From Crocosphaera sp. (GTDB taxonomy: Bacteria > Cyanobacteriota > Cyanobacteriia > Cyanobacteriales > Microcystaceae): a DNA stretch of 39,842 bases. Both the position numbers and the translations under genes were made by a program. Below the pieces are notes generated by a model. That model was not told the origin of the DNA. It saw nothing but the letters and a program-made list of their open reading frames with translations, and did not search any database. Below, piece by piece: positions 12,201 to 17,808 of this stretch. How positions within the stretch are numbered: the stretch's first letter is position 1; every line of letters starts with the position of its first letter. The stretch is taken from positions 1 through 39,842 of the forward strand of contig JASJEA010000060.1 of the NCBI GenBank assembly GCA_030064935.1. The letters run 5' to 3'.

Positions 12201-14164
12201 ACAATTTCCCCAACAAAACTACCTTCTGGCTCAAGAGTGGGGTTTGGTGCAATATTCAAAACAGGGGAGTCATTCAAGCCAGATACAGACACAGTCACGG
12301 ATGCTCTACTTTCAACCCCTTGGGAGTCTTCCATCACATAGGTGAAGGTTTCATTGACGGTTTCACCGGTCTGGAGGCGATCGAAAATACCACGGGGATC
12401 GTATTGAATTTGGTTATTGATAATGGCAATTTTTCCTTCAATATTGCTGCCGTCAACACTCTTAATTGTTTTAGTATCACCTAAGTCTAAGTCAACGTCA
12501 TTGCCAAGAACATCAATTAAAATAGCGGTGTTTTCATCGGTTGTTGCAGTATCATTTTTGGCTTCTGGAGCATCATTTACCCCGGTAATATTAACTGAAA
12601 TGTTAGCTGTGCGAGTTTCACCAGAGGGATCTTTAATGGTGTAGGTAAAGGTTTCGGTTTGAACAACTCCTTCCCCTAGATACAATTGAGGGATAGTATA
12701 AATAATTTGGTTACCGGAGATGGTTGCGTTATTGGAAGATGCTCCTACTAACGACAAAAGACTGGTTTCTCCTTGATCGGGATCGGTATCATTATTTAAT
12801 GGACTAATAGTAATTGAGCCATCTTTTTCGGAAACATTGACCACATCATTAACGGCAATGGGTGCATCATTGACACCAAAAACGGTTATATTAACAGTTG
12901 CTGAACGCTGAACACCAGCACTATCTCGCATGGTATAGGTAAAGCTATCAATCCCCCGTTGTCCTGAGCGTAAAAAGTTAAATTTAGAAGGATCGTAAAT
13001 AATTTTATTACCAGAAATATGAGCAGAATTTGAGTTTTGACTAACCAGTGTTTTTGTATCGCCACTATCGGGATCGGTATCATTAGCTAAAACATCAAGG
13101 GTTACAGAAGCAGTATTTTCATTAATTCCATAACCATCAGGGTTCGCAGTCGGATTATCATTAACCCCTTGGATAAGAACTGGTTTTTGAATGGAATATT
13201 GATTCCCTTGTGCATCTCGCAGAGTAATATGTAATGTGTCGGTTATACTCTGATTTTGGCGTAAGTTATTATATTGGTTCCCTAAGCCATATCTTACTCG
13301 ATTACCGGAAGGGGAAACGGAAACACCACGGGATGAGCTAACACTAATTACACTTAAAGAGGTACTACCAGAAGAGGAAATAAGGTCGATATAGCTTGTT
13401 CCGGCATCTTCATTTGTTGTAAATTGTCCTGTATTAAATTTGATTCCTTGAAGTGCGGCAATGGTTGTATTTTTAACGATCGCTAATCGATTTCCACCTT
13501 TTCTGATCTCAACATCATTGCTACCACTTTGGGAGAGGTTATAATCGTTTAGGTTTCTGATGCGATCGCCTTGATCATAATTAAAGTCGTGAATCGTTGC
13601 CCAACCTTGGCCATCAAAACGAGCGACACCAAAACTATCGGCACCCGTGCCACCATACCATTGATCTTGACCTAAATCTCTTTCTGTTTCTTCGTTAGGT
13701 GCAGGAGAAAAGAAGTCATTGCCAGCATCCCCATAAATTGTGTCATCTCCTTTACCTCCATAGAGAGTATCGTTGTCATTACCTCCTTTTAAAAGATCAC
13801 TCCCATACTGTCCATGAAGGACATCATTTCCACTTCCTCCATCAAGAGAGTCGGATTTTTCACCTCCGTGAAGGGTGTCATGGCCACTTTCTCCAATTAA
13901 AGTGTCATCATCATCCCCACCATCAAGCTTATCGTTATGGTTTCCTCCGTTTAGATAATCATTACCTGGTCCTCCTATAAGGGAGTCGTTATCATTTTGT
14001 CCCAAAAGAGAATCCCTTCCCCTTCCTCCTATGAGTGTGTCATTCCCTGAGCCTCCATAGAGGGTATCATCACCTCCATTCCCGTCAACATTATTATTTC
14101 CACCATTATTGGGGTATCTATTATTAGGAAATTGGTTGTTTCCATCACCTAGTTGAATTGCCAT
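1..14164 (-). CDS. Giant secreted-type RTX/cadherin/coiled-coil/lectin/lipase protein (3' end outside window)
   Basis: ATG at 14164; reading codon by codon I found no stop down to base 2 (4,721 codons), so the true protein is longer. Order by residue: about 15 RTX nonapeptides of GGxGxDxLx type (29-177) and a post-RTX 'ATIHDF' segment; three tandem cadherin/VCBS-like repeats (about 330-630); further cadherin-like repeats (about 775-1065); Calx-beta-like (about 1075-1212); another cadherin-like repeat; predicted coiled coil rich in Glu/Gln/Leu/Lys (about 1318-3665) containing a C-type lectin domain (2642-2755); a hydrophobic stretch (about 3672-3700); a pancreatic-lipase-like domain (about 3945-4185, Ser4060/Asp4088/His4170); two VCBS-like repeats. 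No signal peptide and no cysteine codon was seen, as expected for type I secretion substrates; the usual C-terminal secretion signal would lie outside. Probably a surface or extracellular enzyme-adhesin. No nearby T1SS genes. Start lacks a well-placed Shine-Dalgarno. Confidence 0.9.
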   Translation of the reverse strand, partial: MAIQLGDGNNQFPNNRYPNNGGNNNVDGNGGDDTLYGGSGNDTLIGGRGRDSLLGQNDNDSLIGGPGNDYLNGGNHNDKLDGGDDDDTLIGESGHDTLHGGEKSDSLDGGSGNDVLHGQYGSDLLKGGNDNDTLYGGKGDDTIYGDAGNDFFSPAPNEETERDLGQDQWYGGTGADSFGVARFDGQGWATIHDFNYDQGDRIRNLNDYNLSQSGSNDVEIRKGGNRLAIVKNTTIAALQGIKFNTGQFTTNEDAGTSYIDLISSSGSTSLSVISVSSSRGVSVSPSGNRVRYGLGNQYNNLRQNQSITDTLHITLRDAQGNQYSIQKPVLIQGVNDNPTANPDGYGINENTASVTLDVLANDTDPDSGDTKTLVSQNSNSAHISGNKIIYDPSKFNFLRSGQRGIDSFTYTMRDSAGVQRSATVNITVFGVNDAPIAVNDVVNVSEKDGSITISPLNNDTDPDQGETSLLSLVGASSNNATISGNQIIYTIPQLYLGEGVVQTETFTYTIKDPSGETRTANISVNITGVNDAPEAKNDTATTDENTAILIDVLGNDVDLDLGDTKTIKSVDGSNIEGKIAIINNQIQYDPRGIFDRLQTGETVNETFTYVMEDSQGVESRASVTVSVSGLNDSPVLNIAPNPTLEPEGSFVGEIVPDSSITDADNLVTEAIAVIEVSLLDGKWQYFHNNQWLDFGSVSESNARLLDANNKIRFIPSGNETVNASFKYRAWDQTQGVVGGTANVALDNLFDGDSSAYSSVFETVNITIEPPNPEPTDIIITPDPNNPLVENQSPGVVVGRLSTVDNPGDTHEYELLSGTENFEIVGDELLTKTSFNYELQSTYTVTVQSTDSNGGKISKNFTVLIGDINEAPEIEIIPNSPSVVENSPEGTVIATLNTNDPDGDAITVTLDQNPDPDGDGNSAFRVEGNQIVVNDSEDFVNANNPNLPFTVTASDGELETSATFNVEVRPDLNTPPTIEDQTFTIEEASPVGTSVGNLVATDAEGDPLKYQIINNVDLDGDGNNAFRVQDNQLIVNDSDDLNFANNPDLDITVRVSDGKLEDTANIAVNVTEKPELISGISIFHDGINRKQEGDKGVVSYSYKLTRSEKLSEDSSQENLLTEVSVDFVLSNPDLENLPIRPGFSSADGSDFVSAFNTPITVTFAPGEKTKYITVEVVGDTLEESNEVFVVKLVNPSAGATINNPIAYGLIQNDDFDTPETPDFQNTVSEVERNSENGDTVQVLEATDKNGDEISYSIKQNVDTDGDGVEAFRIEGDRLVINDEDDIDIDPESRLEITVEAKDSTGLTDEAEIAVKVAQKQLISPDNLRRELDVLTDNSQQLEVLLKELAGGGYSEQELRQIIEQKEEKAFADFKNIEIDLETNHQDIKQFLNQIHPLLNDLQNKEGQLKNAENQLQILQEQKAELDAELQELRDGKQATETYFTGEINEAIANLFAEGTRFQNAPIFTAENDPSQDLLQSSTELNDIIRRFTNARNFAEDKSLGKFKNSFDSIITELVKLKNIATSYESNLSNGVVPSEVETIANLLEEAQQVYTILGKSKSQGGLYAELIDVFINNNATDNQRSNIVDRLRDTTYEVQNNQGQTVNPGGKRLIKIYQLNAKISAGIDLKLDLDNTSNSLVVENLGDVADDIRTFLEKAQEVSDDLKSVFNQEYQRLDQLKNTRLAEYALEISQKETDLNNKFSEVSIKTGEITNLKTGIGNINALKQQIANKIPFLEDLFSDNQEIIEDWKTLFRNQSQYFLDQSEIGINQDLINDLQRLLNNDVIPLLINLNEGEQSNVLELYRVVEEYGEDISADIQWLDDRIEILQKLGNANNETFKQVLNNLKSAHSNIIPFEDFANNLQAIKDKREDLLTSYDDLNNQIDQVDQWLVNAEFYSLQYPDNLLLSSYIEQLEFTKERLSIAPETLAEIGEVEPQFNQEIEQIKNVWSDLIPVFENAKNTLSELVTTAVDKISKGEQLSTRNITLIQQEGERGQYQQEKDNLVLKNTGLSSEITTKTNEKATLESDKAKAENELEKLRYDPGNPNESQRGVDYWTGRVDFYRNKEGGFFKWSEDADGIVLRTTRVQNYKDALINLANARQLLLAKNNEIASLSQEIEAINAYLSGLEREKTETTSRLETVNSEISRLTTAITDTETDISNLEAALTNLDSEFKALTSTFEEQRSEIQQQFNDIDFELSEQENLEDKLISVGLLISEQDITFFKDIIYDPENPNNSASDLFKDAIDDGDEQIDSLNPVLQALQDYVNGLNGSGTEAQIYLDNFAQILAGQAEEITDWLTEEHPNLVSGFDEKLEQAKDALNDIQLGQRLRTLIEQGNLAEVIEAVTDRITITEYTNLVTGNDTADLDSILKLKEIVHQEVFDDIDAQQKILEEVNEANIEIQSSLDSLDNLAQKLFQAFDSKLPQALGKYLNAKDTLDLRQDIQAIVDARLTAIEDSNSAVNNAIDSFEAKIDAAKTLEEQVAGIKQELQFSDQGFALADTKNILDKTGLSTENLSTGVEQLTDFIQDLIDNGGLGSATVQQLATAKQNISELSSLETLLTDFDTQVSDFEEQLLQLTIEEVELLKVAVDYDARSNDAAELEDRLQRQNNRDTGEKAESLEDEIDAILDGTDQPKNLENRYFISPEVGTWEEIQEFAESVGGKLVTINGVKEQKFLKRIFTRNDKGKVIADADFWIGLNDAEKEGKWRWVDGEKENYRNWADSTNTQNRDYVFMNQEGVWKTANSEKKLRGIIELDLNQITVERFQLEAFLEEELKGLEEKITENPDFITLTSAIDTVNEAFAEAKTKAGITELTLVDVITNIREGYAESQQNFHDINKEIKRRNQSALALEKTATFYEDAASEYLAQHEALKTEFANKYGLTITDSKTWTETRETWTRSLFGKDTVDVQITHVNTHWLYYKQFSKQAERARKQAEQVRGANVEEGIDTISSLENQKNTAKTINDAWSIANDEVEVLEGYVNQLKDLIKRIDVENQQTPEYQTAIAEFNSLLPNLEIELGNAKTLVETAYTKLQSQWTEFNNSSAQLQQVYDQVIPIKAEYRRQNLATLGDIETTQEWVELKNQSLEVLLDSVSTVKNQLQTFLNGENTFVNPLGKTYLEDALEYLIDNETILSDRLDALNEHTEALDAQQEVLLRELELIDAYFNNGGTEFAVLRLQLDEAKSNLRELQSLAETALDSSTVLTSELDRLTAYLGNLNDERLTTVKESIDAIQALTENINTRKNLFGQAQEKLTEVNDFEPQIIELLEKLKEFGDIRATNLLEEAKARGFAVAAGIYYQDFSDLLTDTGNFLNGGIATETDAKLARRFLKELRQYRAIKKEAEKEADLADTALELAEAQKELLENEAAQAQTEYDDFLLEIGNLETASDAQREKLFELEARKETLTNLQGPTLEIINSLISVQVLNRDLAALEIEYARDLAIGLDESTQQQYYLDTLSKNYERQQILTKIEVLGKQDAYTTLQDSLIEIGRDYGLQINPILESTNHTQEIITLQQQLLTLDVSPRLPEDVKAKLDLVLTEIDSALEGKEATEINAQLTDITTRLSEEIDDYKLELNDLNEQFKNDTALLKTAETDLKTAVDELLIAIETRNDYLEDKSILTDQVLGVLEEVRLADDANGISKNIADQARNILSNILEQRQIEREARQISVLDFITDSVGTIITIASAVVSAGSFTGILALKQGTLKSIRAGLSIASKVNSAVSAASNGDWSGALFNAVGATVSYLKEFEKFNPDLFGGLESDLFKGFELKDLSDLLEKSYKAVKSAKSGDALGTFLDSVDALGGSILKGVDKLSNDINLSPDFLDNFQKLPQLIKGSVDAIESGNWLDASANIFQTVTTLASLRAIDVNDQGSAQFAQFVNIAEFLGNTGINITDAIINADVAGWFATVDQTLQSYDFYKTSQQQVKQYLQDSAKEYLQSLNFQSVEQATLDNGKNVDFIALDGKIDTSKPTYVLTAGFFTGPDSDLLADTAILIRENIGDVNIILVDWSDATGNGFTPLSDALYLGAATNAPKVGEKLGKFLAEQGVNPDSLHLIGHSLGAHVSGVAGREFNKLTGKKPLEIVGLDPAGPGFSDNQTILGFSLSDQKLNDTDAENVITVSSNAESDSIFSNIASFFGLGHFGTDEELGTESVKLEKKGDNDFYQKDSHGDAIQFFQHFLTSFGSFNGNAAGNLKAFQEQRKDGTISESFDTFVSKVENTRNNYIQSLEDSGFDVGVFGDRLPIYKKPFELKIENELGSQKITTTGQNFQFDIIQNGNSFELNPKEFQSEQFLEIVDFDTTSVQLETSFDDGLTWEIVNPFDINSKLQSFNGDRRYRITPLAEGEFDIQLRGVGIGELDENRPPVANNDTYITDEATIINENFVSNDQDLDNNNLTITEINGLVFIEDTPITLASGALLTINNDGTFSYNPNSQFDSLETGESATDSFSYTISDGQIPASANVTITVEGISIEPPLNEFTIDANGTTISYSDNSSQSYSNQDILGALTFSNNTAIIEGNTWKALVIDYNITPNTVLNFDFKSNQIGEIQGLGFDDDLGLSNDKIFNLYGSQNTWGIRDFNYTNINDWQSFEINLGSFITGDINYLILTNDDDANANANSQFRNIVLSEKNSIPSNNSPVVNDDNYTTNEATIINDNFLSNDYDVDNDSLTITEINGSIFTEETPITLESGALLTINNDGTFSYDPNSQFDNLDGGETATD
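823..1058 (-). repeat. VCBS/cadherin-like repeat copy 1 (coding direct repeat)
   Basis: Partner of the repeat at 1-235. The roughly 180 residues between the copies (about 236-810) look like a separate beta-rich domain with 'GLGFDDDLGLS', 'LYGSQNTWGI' and 'ILTNDDDANA' motifs. From memory this resembles carbohydrate-binding jelly-roll domains of marine bacterial enzymes; the identification is tentative. Confidence 0.8.
1550..2350 (-). other. Pancreatic-lipase-like alpha/beta-hydrolase domain inside the giant protein
   Basis: Translation gives, in order: a beta-strand 'VNIILVDWS'; the nucleophile elbow GHSLGAH with Ser4060 (codon near 1985-1987); 'GLDPAGP' with Asp4088 (near 1901-1903); and 'DSHGDAIQFF' with His4170 (near 1655-1657). 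These are the diagnostic motifs of the animal pancreatic/lipoprotein lipase family (Pfam Lipase, PF00151), including the LDPAxP aspartate and the SHxxA-type histidine. Spacings of 28 and 82 residues are close to the 24 and 87 of human pancreatic lipase. All three catalytic residues are present, so activity is plausible. Substrate (triacylglycerol, phospholipid, other ester) cannot be read from sequence. The cysteines and C-terminal PLAT domain of animal enzymes are absent. Confidence 0.85.
5895..6245 (-). other. C-type lectin domain embedded in the giant protein's coiled coil
   Basis: Residues about 2642-2755 of the giant protein break the coiled coil with a globular stretch: 'YFIS..VGTWEEIQEFAESVGGKLVTI', then 'FWIGLND', 'KWRWVDG', 'NYRNWA' and 'YVFM...GVW'. 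The WIGLND, WxWxDG and NW elements and their spacing are typical of C-type lectin folds of the short bacterial kind. The disulfide cysteines of animal lectins are lacking, in line with the cysteine-free protein. Whether it binds sugar or only keeps the fold is unknown. Confidence 0.8.
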
Positions 14165-14356
14165 AGTTCAATATATTCTAAATTCTTATCCTTCTATGAA
14201 ATCTCATGTTCTCAAAACAGAAAATGTCGTTATTTGCAAACTTTTTGGCACTTTTGTGTAATGACAAAACATTAATTTATATGTTATGCAGTCGATGGAT
14301 GAGCTTTTTTTTGATAAATGCGTTAACTTAAAGGCGCAACTTTTTAAACCAAAGCT
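14165..14356. other. Divergent intergenic region between giant RTX gene and FHA gene
   Basis: This 192-base AT-rich spacer must hold both divergent promoters. I see no convincing -35/-10 pair, no strong inverted repeat and no RNA gene. An AGAAGGA purine run lies about 30 bases upstream of the giant gene's ATG, too far to serve as its Shine-Dalgarno. Confidence 0.5.
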
Positions 14357-17300
14357 GTGACAAGATTAAACCTAAAACACATTTCTCCCTTCATCAGCAG
14401 CACTGTGAGCGTTATGTTGATGATGCAACCTATATGCTTAGCACAATTAACACCTGACAATACATTAGGGGGTGAAAATTCAAAAATTACGAATCTAGAT
14501 CAATTAAGACAAATAATTGATGGGGGGGCGATTCGTGGAAATAGTTTATTTCATAGTTTTTTAGAGTTTAATGTTGCAGAAAATGGGAGTGTTTATTTTG
14601 CTAATCCTGGTAATATTCAAAATATTCTCTCTCGTGTCACTGGGGGTAATGCTTCTCATATTTTAGGTACGTTAGGAGTGTTAGGGAATGCTAATTTATT
14701 CTTAATTAATCCTCATGGTATTATCTTTGGTGAAAATGCCGCATTGGATATAAAAGGCTCTTTTTACGCCACCACATCTAATAGTATTGAATGGGGAGAA
14801 GATGGCTTTTTTAGTGCAACCCAACCAGAAAACAGTAATTTATTATCTGTTAATCCCGATACTTTATTCTTTAATCATGCTGCTAATCATCAAGGGACTA
14901 TTATTAATCGGGGTAGTTTAGGTGTTAATGTAGGTGAAAATATAACCTTTTTTGCTAATACTGTGGTTAATAGTGGTAGTTTAATTGCTCCTGCTGGAAC
15001 GATTAAATTATTAGGCGATCGCATCGGTTTATTAAATAATTCTTTGATTGATGTTTCTCACAGTAATAATGCAGGAAACGTATTCATTGGTGGAGATTTC
15101 CTCGGTGAAGGAAGTCTTCCCACTGCTACCCACACCTATGTGGGATCTGATGCAATTATTAAAGCCAATTCTACCTTAAATGGTGATGGTGGAAACGTAA
15201 TTGTTTGGGGGAATGAATCAACCTATTTTTATGGAAAAATAGAAGCACAAGGAGGTTTTTTTGAGGGTGATGGTGGCTTTGTTGAAGTTTCAGGAAAAGA
15301 CTTTTTAGACTTCCGAGGAACCGTTAATACTAAGGCAGTGAATGGAGAAATTGGCACCTTATTAATCGATCCCACTAATATCGAAGTGGTTGAATTTTTT
15401 AGCCCCGAAGCAGAAACATTTGATCTCAATGATGTCGACGAATTTTCTGATCTTGATATTGGAGGAGATGGAGACACAAAAATTGATGTTTTCGCTATTA
15501 ATTTTTCTTCTTCTGATGTGATACTTCAAGCAACAAATAACATTACCTTTAATGCTGATGTTAATGCTCTTAACTCTATTGATATAACAGCAGAAGCGGG
15601 AAATGATATTATTGTTAACAACCAGATTCAAATTCCCAACAAAGGCAATATTAACTTAATTGCTGGTAACAATATAAATTTAACTAATTCTAATGCCTAT
15701 TTATGGTCTCATGGAAAAGATATTTTATTAGACGCTAATAATTTAGTTTCTATAAACGGAGATGTTTTGAATTTTGCTGGAGGGGGAAACTTAGATACTC
15801 GACCATTTTCCGGCAGTAGTGGAAATATTAATATAAAAGCTAATTCGTTAATTTTATCAGATAGTGCTACATTATTGACTGCTCCTTCTGGGGGGTTTCT
15901 TAGTGGGGATATAAATATAGAAAGCATAGGAGATATTAATATGAATGCGTTTACTGAAATTGAGGGTAGAAATATTAATATCAAAAGTAATAATAATATT
16001 TTAATGAATGGTAGAATTATGCTAGAAGAAAATAGTGAGGGAACACTTAATATTAAGGCAGGAAATGATTTCTTAATGACTGATGGTAATGCTTTTATTT
16101 TTACATTAGGTAATGATGCTTTTATTGATGTTGCTAATACTCTGTTGATTTCTGAGGCAGTAACAATAACGAATTCTAGTAATATTGATACTGCACCTTT
16201 TAATGGAGATAGTGGTAATTTAAGTATTAATGCTAAATCAGTTATTCTTTCCAATGGGGCACAGATTAGCACTCGTCCTTTTAATCAGGGTAATGGAGGA
16301 ATTTTAACCATAGAAAATGCTGATTTAGTTGAGTTGCGTGGTCAAGATACAGGGTTATTTACCAATAGTAACTTTTTTAATAACTCTTCTGGAAATATGA
16401 ATATTTCTACTCAAAATTTGATTATAAAAGATGGGTCAGAAATTAACACATCTACCGAAGGAATAGGAAATGCAGGAATAATTACAATTAACTCAGACGC
16501 AATTAAAATTGAAGGAAATAATAGTAGAATTTTTAGTGGGGTGGAATTTTTTGCTATAGGAGATGGTGGAGATATTAACATCACGAGCAATTTATTGGAA
16601 CTTAATAATGGGGCAGAATTGGATAGTAGTAGTTCTAGTATTATTAATCAAGATGCAGGAAATATTACCATTAATGCTAATGACTTATTGATAAATAATG
16701 GCTCAAATATCAATGCCGTAAATCAAACAAATGGAAATTCTGGGACAATTATGCTCAACTTGGATGGCAAATTACATTTGCAAGATAATAGCTTAATTTC
16801 AACAGGTATTTTTAATAGTAATGGGCAGCAAGGCGGAGATATTAAAATAACAGCAAACTCAGTAACATTAAAAAAGCAAAGCGCAATCTCAACGAGAACA
16901 TCGGGACAAGCTTCAGCAGGAAATATAAACATTAGTGGGATTTCCCTATCTCTTTCTGATGATTCGGGCATTACTACAAGCACCATTGGAGCGGGGGACA
17001 GTGGAACAATAAAACTAGATATTAATGGACAAATTTCTATCCTTAATAATTCAGGAATTTTGAGTAGTATTGGGGAATTAGCGACTGGTAATAGTCAAGG
17101 AATTGAGATTAACACTGAATCCCTTATTCTCAATGATTCTATTCTTGTAACTGCTACAGAATCAGATGGAAATGCTGGGGTTATTAATATTAATGCCAGA
17201 GATAAAATCATAGTTGACAATGATAGTGCTATTACTAGCACAGCATTTGAAGGCAATGGTAATGGAGGAAATATTAATATCAATTCTTCATTTGTTACCC

Positions 17301-17563
17301 TTTCTAATGGTTCAAATATTGATTCAGCAACATTAGGAAAAGGTAGAGGAGCAACTATTACAATTGAAGCTGATTATTTAACTGTTAATAATCTAAGTGG
17401 AATTCTAACAACAACCCTTAATCAAGGCGATGCAGGTAATATAATTTTAAACATTGATCAGCAGTTTCATGTTGATAATTCTGACATTACGGCGAGTAGC
17501 GATATTGATACAGTTAATAACATCATCCCCACAGGTGAAGCAGGAAGTATTTTTATCAAATAA
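14357..17563 (+). CDS. Filamentous haemagglutinin-like two-partner-secretion exoprotein, C-terminus lost by frameshift
   Basis: GTG start, 1,068 codons. A likely signal peptide (residues 1-30, hydrophobic core and LAQ end) leads into a TPS/haemagglutination-activity domain (about 31-340) with the typical 'NLFLINPHGIIFG' at 113-125. The rest is a long beta-helix-like series of degenerate repeats rich in Asn, Gly, Ile and Ser ('GNI.I.A', 'L.LxNGAxI'). TPS exoproteins cross the outer membrane through a dedicated TpsB pore and act as adhesins or surface fibres; no TpsB is present here. The frame closes at TAA 17561-17563, but a cyanobacterial FHA-style C-terminus continues in another frame to 17805 (see next entry). 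The CHAT gene follows 3 bases after that remnant, so the two were built as one operon. Confidence 0.85.
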   Translation: MTRLNLKHISPFISSTVSVMLMMQPICLAQLTPDNTLGGENSKITNLDQLRQIIDGGAIRGNSLFHSFLEFNVAENGSVYFANPGNIQNILSRVTGGNASHILGTLGVLGNANLFLINPHGIIFGENAALDIKGSFYATTSNSIEWGEDGFFSATQPENSNLLSVNPDTLFFNHAANHQGTIINRGSLGVNVGENITFFANTVVNSGSLIAPAGTIKLLGDRIGLLNNSLIDVSHSNNAGNVFIGGDFLGEGSLPTATHTYVGSDAIIKANSTLNGDGGNVIVWGNESTYFYGKIEAQGGFFEGDGGFVEVSGKDFLDFRGTVNTKAVNGEIGTLLIDPTNIEVVEFFSPEAETFDLNDVDEFSDLDIGGDGDTKIDVFAINFSSSDVILQATNNITFNADVNALNSIDITAEAGNDIIVNNQIQIPNKGNINLIAGNNINLTNSNAYLWSHGKDILLDANNLVSINGDVLNFAGGGNLDTRPFSGSSGNINIKANSLILSDSATLLTAPSGGFLSGDINIESIGDINMNAFTEIEGRNINIKSNNNILMNGRIMLEENSEGTLNIKAGNDFLMTDGNAFIFTLGNDAFIDVANTLLISEAVTITNSSNIDTAPFNGDSGNLSINAKSVILSNGAQISTRPFNQGNGGILTIENADLVELRGQDTGLFTNSNFFNNSSGNMNISTQNLIIKDGSEINTSTEGIGNAGIITINSDAIKIEGNNSRIFSGVEFFAIGDGGDINITSNLLELNNGAELDSSSSSIINQDAGNITINANDLLINNGSNINAVNQTNGNSGTIMLNLDGKLHLQDNSLISTGIFNSNGQQGGDIKITANSVTLKKQSAISTRTSGQASAGNINISGISLSLSDDSGITTSTIGAGDSGTIKLDINGQISILNNSGILSSIGELATGNSQGIEINTESLILNDSILVTATESDGNAGVININARDKIIVDNDSAITSTAFEGNGNGGNININSSFVTLSNGSNIDSATLGKGRGATITIEADYLTVNNLSGILTTTLNQGDAGNIILNIDQQFHVDNSDITASSDIDTVNNIIPTGEAGSIFIK

Positions 17564-17805
17564 TTGCAAATACTTGTGTTGTTCCTAACCCCAATCAAAC
17601 AGGGACATTTATTATTACAGGTTCAGGTGGTTTACCAGAAAGACCTGGAAATAATAATCGTTCTTATTATTCTACAGGATCAATACAAACCCTTCCTAAC
17701 CAAGATAATTATTCACCTCTAGATTCAGATATTATTGAACCTCAAGGGGTTTTTCAATTACCTAATGGAAGTCGTATCTTAAGTCGTCTATGTTCTGAAA
17801 AATAA
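17563..17805 (+). pseudogene. Out-of-frame C-terminal remnant of the FHA-like protein
   Basis: Read in the frame starting at 17563 there are 80 open codons and a TAA at 17803-17805. They give 'ANTCVVPNPNQTG', 'ITGSGGLPERP' and 'EPQGVFQLPNGSRILSRLC', the closing pattern of cyanobacterial FHA-like proteins (Cys, 'GxGGLP', 'xAQGW.xLPNG'-like). One missing base at or just before 17561, or a larger out-of-frame deletion in the repeat region, would explain it. It could also be a sequencing error, in which case the real protein is about 1,149 residues. Confidence 0.75.
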
Positions 17806-17808
17806 AAA

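Noticed and set aside
1390-12644. Many short ORFs on both strands within 1-14 kb
   Set aside because: They lie in other frames of the single open frame of the giant gene, which has recognisable domains throughout; the short ones have no protein-like features.
15229-17283. Minus-strand ORFs inside the FHA-like gene
   Set aside because: Repetitive composition of the beta-helix coding sequence produces long antisense frames; none resembles a protein family.
17545-17565. Programmed -1 ribosomal frameshift joining the two FHA frames
   Set aside because: The bases before the TAA (ATCAAATAA) do not form a canonical X-XXY-YYZ slippery heptamer and no clear downstream pseudoknot was seen; mutation or sequencing error is simpler.
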